Below, in pieces: positions 34,025 through 43,987 of a DNA stretch of 64,000 nucleotides. The notes below the pieces were generated by a model that was not told the origin of the DNA, made no database searches, and saw only the letters and a list, made by a program, of their open reading frames with translations. Location: positions 62,001 to 126,000 of the forward strand of contig WJYM01000010.1 in the NCBI GenBank assembly GCA_009668205.1, in the 5' to 3' direction. This DNA is from Enterobacteriaceae bacterium RIT691 (GTDB taxonomy: Bacteria; Pseudomonadota; Gammaproteobacteria; Enterobacterales; Enterobacteriaceae). Numbering within the stretch: position 1 is the stretch's first letter; each line of letters opens with the position of its first letter. Position numbers and translations under genes: made by a program.

Positions 34025-34933
34025 TTAGCGGTCTTTCGGGTCGAGGGCATCACGCAAGCCATCGCCGATAAAGTTGAAACAGAACAGGGTTACCACCAGG
34101 AAACCTGCCGGGAACAGCAGCAGCCACGGAGACACTTCCATGGAGTTAGCGCCATCACTCAGTAATGCGCCCCAGCTGCTGAGCGGCTCCTGGGTACCCA
34201 GACCGAGGAAGCTCAGGAATGATTCAAACAGGATCATGCTTGGCACCAGCAGTGAGGCATATACCACCACCACACCCAGCACGTTAGGCACGATATGACG
34301 CACCACAATGCTGGCGGTAGAGACACCACCGACCTGTGCCGCTTCAATAAACTCTTTACGCTTGAGGCTCAGGGTCTGACCACGCACGATACGCGCCATA
34401 TCCAGCCAGGAGACCATCCCTATCGCCACAAAAATCAGCAGGATGTTCTGACCGAAGAAGGTCACCAGCAGGATAACGAAGAACATGAACGGGAAGGAGT
34501 TGAGGATCTCCAGCAGACGCATCATCACCGAGTCCACTTTACCGCCCAGATAACCGGACAGTGAACCGTAGAGCGTCCCCAGCACCACGGCGACCAGCGC
34601 TGCGGCAATCCCGACCATCAGTGAAATACGGCCACCAATGGCAACACGGACCAACAGATCGCGTCCGGAGGAGTCAGTACCAAAATAGTGGCTGGAAGCC
34701 ATATCCGGCGCACTCGACATCATGCCCCAGTCCGTATCGTAGTAGCTGAACTGTGACAGCATCGGTGCAAGCGTTACGAACAACGCAATCACCACCAGTA
34801 CACAGAGGCTGGCTACCGCGGCGCGGTTATGCATAAAGCGACGGCGGGCATCCTGCCAAAGGCTACGGCCTTCGACGTCCAGTTTTTCACTGAAGTTTTC
34901 CAGCGCCTCGCTGTTTTTCTTACTCAACATCAT
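34025..34933 (-). CDS. oppC: Oligopeptide ABC transporter permease OppC
   Basis: 302 residues with about six helices after a cytoplasmic N-terminus (MLSKKNSEALENFSEKLDVE). The EAA loop that contacts the ATPase is EFIEAAQVGGVSTASIVVRHIVPN, and YFGTDSSGRDLLVR is typical of OppC/DppC permeases. It pairs with OppB in the inner membrane. 14 bases separate it from oppB. Confidence 0.97.
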   Translation of the reverse strand: MMLSKKNSEALENFSEKLDVEGRSLWQDARRRFMHNRAAVASLCVLVVIALFVTLAPMLSQFSYYDTDWGMMSSAPDMASSHYFGTDSSGRDLLVRVAIGGRISLMVGIAAALVAVVLGTLYGSLSGYLGGKVDSVMMRLLEILNSFPFMFFVILLVTFFGQNILLIFVAIGMVSWLDMARIVRGQTLSLKRKEFIEAAQVGGVSTASIVVRHIVPNVLGVVVVYASLLVPSMILFESFLSFLGLGTQEPLSSWGALLSDGANSMEVSPWLLLFPAGFLVVTLFCFNFIGDGLRDALDPKDR

Positions 34934-34947
34934 GGCGAACTCCAGTG

Positions 34948-35868
34948 TCAGTAACGGATTTTCGGATCGATAACGGCATACAGCACGTCAACAATCGCGT
35001 TAAACAGAATGGTCAGCGCACCAACCAGAATAGTCAGGCTCAGAACCAAAGAATAGTCGCGGTTCAGCGCGCCATTGACGAACAGCTGCCCGATGCCCGG
35101 TAAACCATAAATGGTTTCAATCACCATCGAACCGGTGATAATCCCTACGAATGCCGGACCCATATAAGAAAGCACAGGCAGCAACGCAGGTTTCAACGCG
35201 TGACGGAAAATGATGCGGCGCATCGGCAGGCCTTTTGCGCGAGCCGTACGAATAAAGTTGGAGTGCAGCACTTCAATCATCGAGCCACGGGTAATACGCG
35301 CGATACTGGCGATGTAGGCCAGAGAAAGCGCCACCATCGGCAGGATCATAAACTTCAGCGCCCCGCCGTTCCAGCCACCGCCCGGCAACCAGTGCAGCGT
35401 GATGGCAAAAACCATCACCAGTAACGGTGCAACCACGAAGCTCGGGATAACCACCCCGGTCATCGCCACCCCCATCACGGCGTAATCCCATTTTGTGTTC
35501 TGCTTGAGCGCGGCAATTACACCGGCGCTTACGCCAAGAATGACCGCCAGGAAGAAGGCCGCAAAACCTAACTTCGCTGAGACCGGGAAGCTGGCAGCAA
35601 CCAGATCGTTCACGGAATAATCTTTATATTTGAATGACGGTCCGAAATCGCCATGGGCCAGCTGCTTCAAATAATTGAAGTACTGAACGCTTATCGGATC
35701 GTTGAGGTGATATTTGGCTTCAATATTCGCCATGACTTCAGGCGGCAGCGTACGTTCACCGGTAAATGGACTCCCCGGTGCCAGTCGCATCATAAAGAAG
35801 GAAATGGTAATCAGGATAAAGAGCGTCGGAATTGCTTCCAGACAGCGACGTAAAATAAATTTCAACAT
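34948..35868 (-). CDS. oppB: Oligopeptide ABC transporter permease OppB
   Basis: 306 residues from MLKFILRRCLEAIPTLFILI, the E. coli length. The EAA loop is NFIRTARAKGLPMRRIIFRHALKPALLP, and the C-terminus FNAIVDVLYAVIDPKIRY is diagnostic. A longer frame from 35907 adds 13 residues that are not conserved. It follows oppA after 122 bases that include a GC hairpin (35959-35977), a likely cause of lower opp permease expression relative to the binding protein. Confidence 0.97.
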   Translation of the reverse strand: MLKFILRRCLEAIPTLFILITISFFMMRLAPGSPFTGERTLPPEVMANIEAKYHLNDPISVQYFNYLKQLAHGDFGPSFKYKDYSVNDLVAASFPVSAKLGFAAFFLAVILGVSAGVIAALKQNTKWDYAVMGVAMTGVVIPSFVVAPLLVMVFAITLHWLPGGGWNGGALKFMILPMVALSLAYIASIARITRGSMIEVLHSNFIRTARAKGLPMRRIIFRHALKPALLPVLSYMGPAFVGIITGSMVIETIYGLPGIGQLFVNGALNRDYSLVLSLTILVGALTILFNAIVDVLYAVIDPKIRY

Positions 35869-35990
35869 TGCCTGTACCTTCTGGCGTGTGCCTTTACATG
35901 ACTGCAATCAGCTTGGCTGAACACTCATGTGATAGTGCGATGAAATAAGACACAGTGAGGCGGCCCAATGCGCCGCCCCACGGATTGCCA

Positions 35991-37622
35991 TTAGTGCTTA
36001 ATGATGTACAGATCTTTGGTGTAGATGTTGTCCATCGGGTCTTTACCGGTATAGCCACCCACCCACGGTTTCACCAGACGGGCGTTGACGTAGTAATAGA
36101 CCGGAACAATGGCTGAGTCTTTGCCCAGCTGCTGCTCTGCTTTGTCATACAGCGCCACACGCTGCGCTTCATCGGACACCTGCAGCGTCTGCTTCATGAT
36201 CGCATCAAACGCCGGGCTCTTATAGTGCGCGGTGTTCATGGAGCTGTCAGACAGCATGGTATTCAGGAACGACGTTGGTTCGTTGTAGTCCGCACACCAG
36301 CCGGCACGCGCAACGTCATAGGTACCCTGATGACGGGTATCGAGGAAGGTTTTCCACTCCTGATTCACCAGCTTCACGTCCACGCCGAGGTTTTTCTTCC
36401 AGATAGACGCGGCGGCGATAGCCAGTTTCTTGTGCAGATCGGAGGTGTTATACAGCAGGCTGAAAGTCAGTGGCTTATCCGGGGTATAGCCCGCTTCTGC
36501 CAGCAGTTTTTTCGCTTCGGCGTTACGCTGTTCCTGGGTCAGTTTGAACCAGTCAGGTTCGGTCAGCTTCGCACCATCGGTATAAGGTGGGGTGTAGCCG
36601 TACGCAGGCAGATCGCCCTGGGCTTTCACTTTATTGGTGATGATGTCGCGATCCAGGCCAAGTTTCAGCGCGGTACGAACGCGGGCATCGGTAAACGGTG
36701 CTTTCTGGTTGTTGATTTCGTAGTAGTAAGTACACAGGTACGGATCAACGTGAACTTCGGTTGGAATTTCTTTTTTCAGCTTCTGGAACAGCTCAATCGG
36801 CAAGTTGTTATAGGTCATGTCGATTTCGCCGCTGCGGTAGCGGTTTACGTCGGTGACTTCAGAAGAAATAGGCAGATAGGTAATCTGATCGATAACCGTG
36901 TCTTTGTTATCCCAGTAATTGGTGTTGCGCTCCATAACGATGCGCTCGTTGACCACCCAGTCTTTCAGCTTATATGCGCCGTTGGTGACGATATTGGCAG
37001 GCTGAGTCCATTTTTCACCAAATTTTTCGATCGCAGTTTTATTAACCGGAGACATTGCCGGGTTAACCAGCAATTTATAGAAATACGGTACCGGCTCGCT
37101 CAGGGTGACTTCCAGAGTATGGTCGTCGATGGCTTTCACGCCGAGATCGGAGGTCGGTTTTTTGCCTTCAATGATTTCATCCACATTGAGGATATGGCCG
37201 TACTGCGGATAGCTCGCATACGGAGATGCCGTTTTCGGATCTACCAGACGCTGCCAGCTATACACGAAATCTTGCGCCGTTACCGGCTCGCCGTTGGACC
37301 ATTTAGCGTCTTTACGCAGATGGAAGGTCCAGACTTTAAAATCTTTGTTATCCCAGCTTTCCGCCACGCCAGGAATCGGGTGACCGTCTTTGGTAGAGGT
37401 AATCAGCAGGCCTTCAAACAGATCGCGGCTAACGTTAGCTTCCGGAACACCTTCGATTTTGTTCGGATCTAAAGACTGTGGTTCCGCGCCATTGTTACGG
37501 ATCATAGTCTGTTTATCTGCCAATTTAACGCCCGCAGGAACGTCTGCAGCCATTGCATTTCCTGCGATAAGTGCAGCTAATACGCCTGCTGCGATGAGGC
37601 TTTTTTTTGTGATGATGGACAT
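35991..37622 (-). CDS. oppA: Periplasmic oligopeptide-binding protein OppA
   Basis: 543 residues, the E. coli length. A signal peptide of about 26 residues (ending AGNAMAA) precedes the SBP family 5 domain; LADKQTMIRNNGAEPQSLDP, IEGVPEANVSRDLFEGL and GAYKLKDWVVNERIVMERN are typical. It delivers peptides to OppBCDF. In enterics oppA mRNA is repressed by the sRNA GcvB; the long leader upstream would carry that control. Confidence 0.97.
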   Translation of the reverse strand: MSIITKKSLIAAGVLAALIAGNAMAADVPAGVKLADKQTMIRNNGAEPQSLDPNKIEGVPEANVSRDLFEGLLITSTKDGHPIPGVAESWDNKDFKVWTFHLRKDAKWSNGEPVTAQDFVYSWQRLVDPKTASPYASYPQYGHILNVDEIIEGKKPTSDLGVKAIDDHTLEVTLSEPVPYFYKLLVNPAMSPVNKTAIEKFGEKWTQPANIVTNGAYKLKDWVVNERIVMERNTNYWDNKDTVIDQITYLPISSEVTDVNRYRSGEIDMTYNNLPIELFQKLKKEIPTEVHVDPYLCTYYYEINNQKAPFTDARVRTALKLGLDRDIITNKVKAQGDLPAYGYTPPYTDGAKLTEPDWFKLTQEQRNAEAKKLLAEAGYTPDKPLTFSLLYNTSDLHKKLAIAAASIWKKNLGVDVKLVNQEWKTFLDTRHQGTYDVARAGWCADYNEPTSFLNTMLSDSSMNTAHYKSPAFDAIMKQTLQVSDEAQRVALYDKAEQQLGKDSAIVPVYYYVNARLVKPWVGGYTGKDPMDNIYTKDLYIIKH

Positions 37623-38340
37623 TGTGTTGATACTCCGCTCATTATAATTACCGACTTTTCGTCAGCCTGTTTTGTCCCCGAAGGGTTCCCCGTACAGCGC
37701 AGGAGTGAAAGCGTCTGTCGAGTGGTTTACTGCGTGCTATCACCGACTTTTTTATTACGGTCGCTCTTTATTCGGCAACCTTACGTCGATTCTTTAGGTC
37801 ATCCCCCCTGTCGGGATAACCACTGTGCCTTTTGCGCCAGGAGATTCATTTGAAAATTATTCTCATCTCCGTGTTTTGTGTGGCGAAATGCCTCGGCGGA
37901 AAGTATCAAATGCATTTCTCGCCCGCCAATACAATTTGCAAATTTGTTAACCAATTCTCTTTTGTCAGCGCAGTTTTGAATGAATCATCACAAACCTGCC
38001 GCCGCCGACAAAAAATACTGTTTATTTATCATGACATTGTGAAAACCGTCTCCCTCAGCGTGCCTACGGCAACGGCGACGACTGTTTTTCATACAAAAAT
38101 TTAACGCTTGGTTATTATTTAGCACATTACTCTGCGTGTTCGTTGAAAATACTAATATCATTTCGATTATCCGACGGCAAGCGTAAGAGTATCATGTTAA
38201 TGAAATAACATTGTTGCCTCTGCGACTATCATCGCCGGGAATAGATAATTGATTGATTATTATGAAAACAATGGAATACAGCGAGGGATTATGACGGGCG
38301 GGAAATTCAAATTTTTTGATATGTTTTACTAATGATAAAG
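37623..38340. promoter_or_regulatory. Long oppA upstream region, no gene seen
   Basis: 718 bases between oppA and the ychE terminator, both leftward. It is AT-rich between 37900 and 38330. The only frame of size, a 90-residue one on the + strand at 37832-38104, has no ribosome site, no family resemblance and a Ser/Thr-rich low-complexity composition. The oppA promoter and a leader of several hundred bases are the likely content. Confidence 0.45.
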
Positions 38341-38365
38341 AGAGAACGGGACAGGCCCGTTCTCT
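38341..38365 (-). terminator. ychE terminator
   Basis: AGAGAACGGG / CCCGTTCTCT is a 10-bp perfect stem with a 5-base loop, starting 8 bases after the ychE stop. Reading leftward it is followed by CTTTATCATT, a weak T-tract. Confidence 0.7.
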
Positions 38366-38372
38366 TCGCGGA

Positions 38373-39020
38373 TCAGGCCAACAGCCCTGGGAAGATGGAC
38401 TTGATCCCGGCAACGATAAATTCAATACCGAGCGCCATCAACAACAGACCCATAATACGGGTGATCACGTTGATCCCTGTCTGACCCAACAGGCGAACCA
38501 GCCAGGGCGCAATGCGAAATAACCCCCAACAGCAGGCCGCAAACAGCGCAATTGCCACCGAAAAGCCAATCAGGTGGGCAATGCTGTGATAACGGGTCCC
38601 CCAGACAATCGTCGAGCTTATCGCGCCAGGACCTGCCATTAAAGGCAGAGCCAACGGGACGACACCCACACTCTCGCGGATCGACGTTTCCGACTTCTCT
38701 TGTTTGTTCTGCTTATCTTCGCCGAGCTTCCCGCTGATCATCGACATCGCGATAGTCACCACCAGGATCCCACCCGCGATACGGAAAGAGTCGATGGAAA
38801 TGCCAAACAGTTGCAGGATGCCGTCTCCCAGGAAGAGTGACGTCCACAGAATAATCGCGACAGACAGGTTCGCCGTCAGGTTGGTTTTATTCCGCGCTAC
38901 CGCGGTCTGATAGCTGGTCATACTGATAAACACCGGGATGATGCCCACCGGGTTCACCAATGCAAACAAGCCGATAAAAAATTTAATATAGGTTGGAAAA
39001 TCGAACAGCGATTGAATCAC
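38373..39020 (-). CDS. ychE: MarC family membrane protein YchE
   Basis: 215 residues, the E. coli length, with about six membrane helices (FIGLFALVNPVGIIPVFISMTS; VAIILWTSLFLGDGILQLFG). The MarC/UPF0056 family has no proven function despite its name. A charged cytoplasmic loop (GKLGEDKQNKQEKSETSIRE) splits the protein into two three-helix halves. It sits between oppA and adhE as in E. coli. Confidence 0.95.
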   Translation of the reverse strand: MIQSLFDFPTYIKFFIGLFALVNPVGIIPVFISMTSYQTAVARNKTNLTANLSVAIILWTSLFLGDGILQLFGISIDSFRIAGGILVVTIAMSMISGKLGEDKQNKQEKSETSIRESVGVVPLALPLMAGPGAISSTIVWGTRYHSIAHLIGFSVAIALFAACCWGLFRIAPWLVRLLGQTGINVITRIMGLLLMALGIEFIVAGIKSIFPGLLA

Positions 39021-39498
39021 GGTAACCCCGCGCCCTCATCAAATGTAGTAGTTGACGTACAGTAATCATGAAAACCGCGCTGAAGATACGCTGTTTAACG
39101 CTATTCTTCACCACAAATCTCGCTAAAAACGCTACCAATACAAGTTGTTATGCAGTTGTATAAATTATGCTACTGTTAACCTGCTCCATAAGTACGATCT
39201 TTTAACACTTGATACAACCCCCTAAAAGTGGCCTGCTGAAAGGTGTCAGCTTGGTGTAATCTTGATTTAGATCACGTAATTTGTACTCAGAAGTGGGTAA
39301 TCTTGATATCGCACCAGGGAGTAGCCCGGCACCTCTAAGGGCGTAATGGCAAGGCTCTTTTAGTAAATCAGTGGATCAAAAGGTCGTAAGCAACCTGTTG
39401 GTTTTATTGTACTTACGCAAGCCGCTGGCGGCCTGTCTATACTGACTAGTCGTACAGCTGATTTACTAAAAAAGTTTAACATTATCCAGGAGAGCATT
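39021..39498. promoter_or_regulatory. adhE promoter and leader
   Basis: 478 bases before adhE with no ORF. At 39262-39275 TTGATTTAGATCAC matches 9 of 10 fixed positions of the FNR box (TTGAT-N4-ATCAA). E. coli adhE has a similarly long upstream region bound by Cra, NarL, Fis and Fnr-class regulators and a leader processed by RNase III. A GC-rich hairpin-like segment is visible at 39418-39434 (CAAGCCGCTGGCGGCCTG). Confidence 0.45.
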
Positions 39499-42165
39499 AT
39501 GGCTGTTACTAATGTCGCTGAACTGAACGCACTCGTTGAACGAGTGAAAAAAGCCCAGCGTGAATATGCCAACTTCACCCAAGAACAGGTTGATAAAATC
39601 TTCCGCGCTGCCGCACTGGCTGCTGCAGATGCTCGAATCCCTCTCGCGAAACTGGCTGTAGCCGAATCCGGTATGGGTATCGTTGAAGATAAAGTGATCA
39701 AAAACCACTTTGCTTCTGAGTATATCTACAACGCCTATAAAGATGAAAAAACCTGTGGGATCCTCGACACTGATGACACCTTCGGGACCATCACTATCGC
39801 TGAGCCTATCGGTATTATTTGCGGTATCGTTCCTACCACCAACCCAACGTCTACCGCTATCTTCAAATCGCTGATCAGCCTGAAGACTCGCAACGCAATC
39901 ATCTTCTCTCCGCATCCACGTGCGAAAGACGCAACCAACAAAGCGGCTGACATCGTACTGCAAGCTGCTATTGCTGCGGGCGCACCGAAAGATCTGATTG
40001 GTTGGATCGACCAGCCGTCCGTTGAGCTGTCTAATGCCCTGATGCACCACCCAGATATCAACATGATTCTGGCGACCGGTGGCCCAGGCATGGTTAAAGC
40101 TGCCTACAGCTCCGGTAAACCTGCTATCGGTGTTGGTGCCGGTAACACCCCGGTTGTGGTTGATGAAACCGCTGACGTTAAACGCGTTGTCGCTTCCATC
40201 CTGATGTCCAAAACCTTCGATAACGGCGTAATCTGTGCTTCTGAGCAGTCTGTTATCGTGGTTGACTCTGCTTATGCCGCAGTACGCGAGCGTTTCGCTT
40301 CCCACGGCGGCTACATGCTGCAGGGTAAAGAGCTGAAAGCGGTTCAGGACATCATCCTGAAAAATGGCGGTCTGAACGCAGCTATCGTTGGCCAGCCAGC
40401 AACCAAAATTGCAGAACTGGCAGGCTTCACCGTACCAGCAGACACCAAAATTCTGATCGGCGAAGTAACCACCGTTGACGAATCCGAGCCGTTTGCTCAC
40501 GAAAAACTGTCTCCGACGCTGGCAATGTACCGTGCCAAGAACTTCGAAGATGCTGTGGTTAAAGCTGAGAAACTGGTAGAAATGGGCGGTATCGGTCATA
40601 CCTCTTGCCTGTATACTGACCAGGACAACCAGCCAGAGCGCGTTAAGTTCTTCGGCGACAAGATGAAAACTGCGCGTATCCTGATCAACACCCCGGCTTC
40701 TCAGGGTGGTATCGGTGACCTCTATAACTTTAAACTCGCACCTTCCCTGACTCTGGGTTGTGGTTCATGGGGTGGTAACTCCATCTCTGAAAACGTTGGT
40801 CCTAAGCACCTGATCAACAAGAAAACCGTTGCTAAGCGAGCTGAAAACATGTTGTGGCACAAACTTCCGAAATCTATCTACTTCCGTCGTGGCTCACTGC
40901 CAATCGCGCTGGATGAAGTGATTACCGATGGCCACAAACGTGCGCTGATCGTGACTGACCGTTTCCTGTTCAACAACGGCTACGCAGACCAGATCACTTC
41001 TGTTCTGAAAGCTGGCGGTGTCGAAACCGAAGTCTTCTTCGAAGTTGAAGCTGACCCTACGCTGACCATCGTTCGCAAAGGCGCTGAGCTTGCCAAATCC
41101 TTCAAACCAGACGTAATTATCGCGCTGGGCGGCGGTTCCCCAATGGACGCTGCGAAAATCATGTGGGTGATGTACGAGCATCCGGAAACTCACTTCGAAG
41201 AACTGGCGCTGCGCTTTATGGACATCCGTAAACGTATCTACAAGTTCCCGAAAATGGGCGTGAAAGCGAAGATGATCGCCGTCACCACCACTTCCGGTAC
41301 CGGTTCTGAAGTGACACCGTTTGCCGTTGTGACCGACGATGCAACGGGTCAGAAATATCCACTGGCTGACTATGCGCTGACTCCAGACGTGGCTATCGTT
41401 GATGCTAACCTCGTGATGGAAATGCCTAAGTCACTGTGTGCGTTCGGTGGTCTGGATGCAGTCACTCACGCTCTGGAAGCTTACGTTTCTGTACTGGCAT
41501 CTGAGTTCTCTGACGGTCAGGCTCTGCAGGCGCTTAAACTGCTGAAAGAAAACCTGCCAGCGTCTTACCATGAAGGTTCTAAGAACCCGGTAGCGCGTGA
41601 ACGCGTTCACAGTGCAGCGACCATCGCCGGTATCGCGTTTGCTAACGCCTTCCTGGGTGTATGTCACTCCATGGCGCACAAGCTGGGCTCTCAGTTCCAC
41701 ATTCCTCACGGTCTGGCGAACGCCCTGCTGATCAGCAACGTTATTCGTTACAACGCGAACGATAACCCAACCAAGCAGACTGCTTTCAGTCAGTACGACC
41801 GTCCGCAGGCTCGTCGTCGTTATGCAGAGATCGCTGACCATCTGGGTCTGACCTCTTCCAGCGACCGTACTGCTGCGAAAATCGAGAAACTGCTGGCATG
41901 GCTGGACAGCATCAAGGCTGAACTGGGTATTCCTAAGTCCATCCGCGAAGCTGGCGTTCAGGAAGCTGACTTCCTGGCACACGTTGACAAACTGTCTGAA
42001 GATGCGTTTGACGACCAGTGCACCGGCGCTAACCCGCGTTACCCGCTGATCTCTGAACTGAAACAGATCCTGATGGATACTTACTACGGTAACGAGTTCT
42101 CCGAAGGTGAAGCGAAAGCAGCCGCTCCTGCTAAAGCTGACAAAAAAGCGAAGAAAACCGCTTAA
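39499..42165 (+). CDS. adhE: Bifunctional acetaldehyde-CoA/alcohol dehydrogenase
   Basis: 888 residues (E. coli 891). The N-terminal half (about 1-440) is a CoA-acylating aldehyde dehydrogenase with the catalytic Cys in NGVICASEQSVIV; the C-terminal half (about 450-870) is an iron-dependent alcohol dehydrogenase with GGGSPMDAAK (NADH) and the metal-binding histidines in FLGVCHSMAHKLGSQFHIPHG. It converts acetyl-CoA to ethanol in fermentation and forms spirosomes. The last 20 residues are an Ala/Lys-rich tail. CCAGGAGA precedes the ATG. Codon choice is that of a very highly expressed gene. Confidence 0.98.
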   Translation: MAVTNVAELNALVERVKKAQREYANFTQEQVDKIFRAAALAAADARIPLAKLAVAESGMGIVEDKVIKNHFASEYIYNAYKDEKTCGILDTDDTFGTITIAEPIGIICGIVPTTNPTSTAIFKSLISLKTRNAIIFSPHPRAKDATNKAADIVLQAAIAAGAPKDLIGWIDQPSVELSNALMHHPDINMILATGGPGMVKAAYSSGKPAIGVGAGNTPVVVDETADVKRVVASILMSKTFDNGVICASEQSVIVVDSAYAAVRERFASHGGYMLQGKELKAVQDIILKNGGLNAAIVGQPATKIAELAGFTVPADTKILIGEVTTVDESEPFAHEKLSPTLAMYRAKNFEDAVVKAEKLVEMGGIGHTSCLYTDQDNQPERVKFFGDKMKTARILINTPASQGGIGDLYNFKLAPSLTLGCGSWGGNSISENVGPKHLINKKTVAKRAENMLWHKLPKSIYFRRGSLPIALDEVITDGHKRALIVTDRFLFNNGYADQITSVLKAGGVETEVFFEVEADPTLTIVRKGAELAKSFKPDVIIALGGGSPMDAAKIMWVMYEHPETHFEELALRFMDIRKRIYKFPKMGVKAKMIAVTTTSGTGSEVTPFAVVTDDATGQKYPLADYALTPDVAIVDANLVMEMPKSLCAFGGLDAVTHALEAYVSVLASEFSDGQALQALKLLKENLPASYHEGSKNPVARERVHSAATIAGIAFANAFLGVCHSMAHKLGSQFHIPHGLANALLISNVIRYNANDNPTKQTAFSQYDRPQARRRYAEIADHLGLTSSSDRTAAKIEKLLAWLDSIKAELGIPKSIREAGVQEADFLAHVDKLSEDAFDDQCTGANPRYPLISELKQILMDTYYGNEFSEGEAKAAAPAKADKKAKKTA

Positions 42166-42180
42166 TTGACAGTCAATAAA

Positions 42181-42207
42181 AAACCCGCCAAATGGCGGGT
42201 TTTTTTA
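42181..42207 (+). terminator. adhE terminator
   Basis: AAACCCGCC-AAAT-GGCGGGTTT is a 9-bp stem followed by TTTTT, 15 bases after the adhE stop. Confidence 0.9.
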
Positions 42208-42232
42208 TGCGCGTAAAACAGGTCAAAAAGAG

Positions 42233-42859
42233 TCAGTCTTCTGCACTGCCTCTCACGCGCTGTTGAATCACCGTCAATGACCCTACCTGCAGCGCTTCCT
42301 TATAGTGTTTCCGGCACACGGAGACATAGCGTTCATTACCGCCAATGACCACCTGCTCACCTTCATTATACGGACGCCCTTCCTGGTCCAGGCGCAGCAC
42401 CATGCTGGCCTTACGACCGCAGAAGCAAATCGTTTTTAATTCGACCAGCTTATCTGACCATGCCAGTAAATATTGGCTTCCCACAAAGAGCTCACCACGA
42501 AAGTCTGTCCGCAGGCCATAGCACAGCACAGGAATATCCAGTTCATCCACGACCTCAGAGAGCTCATGCACCTGATGACGCGTCAGGAACTGGCTTTCAT
42601 CCACCAGGACGCAGTGCAGTGGCGCTCTCGCGTGCTCAGCGGCTATCTCTTTGAACAGCGAGGTCTGCTGATTGTAGAGCTTTGCCGGAGACGACAAGCC
42701 AATACGTGAGCTCACCTTTCCGCTGCCAAAGCGATCGTCTATTTCTGCGGTATACACCAGCGAACGCATCCCGCGCTCCTGATAATTGTAAGAGGACTGC
42801 AACAGTGCTGTAGACTTCCCTGCGTTCATTGCAGAGTAGTAAAAATAAAGTTGTGCCAT
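42233..42859 (-). CDS. tdk: Thymidine kinase
   Basis: 208 residues (E. coli 205). Type II thymidine kinase: P-loop [14 protein letters not shown], catalytic VDESQFLT, and zinc ligands in CFCGRKA and CRKH. It phosphorylates thymidine in pyrimidine salvage. It converges on adhE and is divergent from hns. Confidence 0.97.
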   Translation of the reverse strand: MAQLYFYYSAMNAGKSTALLQSSYNYQERGMRSLVYTAEIDDRFGSGKVSSRIGLSSPAKLYNQQTSLFKEIAAEHARAPLHCVLVDESQFLTRHQVHELSEVVDELDIPVLCYGLRTDFRGELFVGSQYLLAWSDKLVELKTICFCGRKASMVLRLDQEGRPYNEGEQVVIGGNERYVSVCRKHYKEALQVGSLTVIQQRVRGSAED

Positions 42860-43419
42860 TTGAGGCTACACTCCGCTCTTCGTGATTTTAACGGCACGAA
42901 GTGTACCATATTTCCTCGGGATTTCCGTGCCCGGGCCTGCAGACTCAGCTTGCCATCATCAGTAAATATTAAGAGTTACTTATCTATAATAACATATAGA
43001 TAGGATGTCTTTCCCCGTTAACGGTTTCATCGTTAACCCCCTATAATCTCAGCGCATTCTGGCAAAGGAAGTGAGAAAGTGTTTCGGCAGAAGATGATTC
43101 CGATTCTGGCAAATACCCCCCGCCCGCGGGTAATCTTCCGACTAATACTAACGGCTTATATTAGTGAACCACAGATATATACCCGCAGAACGGCAATCAA
43201 AAAAGGCATACTTTGTCAGGGTGTTCTTATGACAATGCTCAGACAATAAGCGCACAGGATGTGAACCAGCACGTAATTTTTAACTTTCCTGTATTAATAA
43301 CAGCAAGAAATAACCTGTTATTTTGAATTCCTTACAATCAGGCCTATTGCACATATGAAATTATCGCTCTATTATTACCTCAACAAACCACCCCACAATA
43401 TAAGTTTGAGATTACCAAA
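42860..43419. promoter_or_regulatory. tdk-hns intergenic region
   Basis: 560 bases between the divergent tdk and hns. Much of it is AT-rich with A/T tracts (42961-43010, 43280-43400), the kind of curved DNA H-NS binds, consistent with hns autorepression. No ORF with a ribosome site is seen. The hns start has no strong Shine-Dalgarno but an AGATTACCAAA leader. Confidence 0.45.
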
Positions 43420-43830
43420 ATGAGCGAAGCACTTAAAATTTTGAACAACATCCGTACTCTTCGTGCGCAGGCAAGAGAATGTACTCTGGAAACGCTTGAA
43501 GAAATGCTGGAAAAATTAGAAGTTGTTGTTAACGAGCGCCGCGAAGAAGAAAACGCAGCCGCTGCTGAAGTTGAAGAGCGCACTCGTAAACTGCAACAGT
43601 ACCGTGAAATGCTGATCGCTGACGGCATCGATCCTAATGAACTGCTGAACAGCATGGCTGCTGCTAATAAGTCTGGTGCGAAATCTAAACGTGCTGCACG
43701 CCCGGCTAAATATAGCTATGTTGATGAAAATGGCGAAACCAAAACCTGGACCGGCCAGGGCCGTACGCCAGCCGTCATCAAAAAAGCAATGGATGAGCAG
43801 GGTAAATCTCTGGACGATTTCCTGATCTAA
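43420..43830 (+). CDS. hns: DNA-binding transcriptional silencer H-NS
   Basis: 136 residues (E. coli 137). The N-terminal oligomerisation coiled coil (about 1-80) begins [20 protein letters not shown]; a flexible linker (about 80-95) is followed by the C-terminal AT-hook-like DNA-binding domain with the core [16 protein letters not shown]. It coats AT-rich and foreign DNA. The protein ends in DDFLI without the two extra residues of the E. coli form. Highly expressed codon use. Confidence 0.98.
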   Translation: MSEALKILNNIRTLRAQARECTLETLEEMLEKLEVVVNERREEENAAAAEVEERTRKLQQYREMLIADGIDPNELLNSMAAANKSGAKSKRAARPAKYSYVDENGETKTWTGQGRTPAVIKKAMDEQGKSLDDFLI

Positions 43831-43844
43831 TCTGCTGAGTTGTA

Positions 43845-43872
43845 AAAATCCCGCTGCGGCGGGATTTTTTTT
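43845..43872 (+). terminator. hns terminator
   Basis: AAAATCCCGC-TGCG-GCGGGATTTT is a 10-bp perfect stem followed by TTTT, 15 bases after the hns stop. Confidence 0.92.
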
Positions 43873-43934
43873 ATCCAAAATTAATACAATTCATTTCTGC
43901 TCAGTGCCTGGTTTTAAAGCAGTTAACGGCAGAC

Positions 43935-43968
43935 ATAAAAAAACCGGGGCCATTTCGGGACCCCGGTT
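43935..43968 (-). terminator. galU terminator
   Basis: AACCGGGG / CCCCGGTT is an 8-bp stem with an 11-base loop. Reading leftward after galU it is followed by TTTTTTTATG. Confidence 0.8.
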
Positions 43969-43987
43969 ATGCTGTCAGCAGGTCAAA

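Noticed and set aside
36225-37472. 415-residue frame opposite oppA
   Set aside because: Same reason: an antisense shadow of a well conserved coding region with no family resemblance.
37832-38104. 90-residue frame in the oppA upstream region
   Set aside because: No Shine-Dalgarno, AT-rich low-complexity composition, and no recognisable family.
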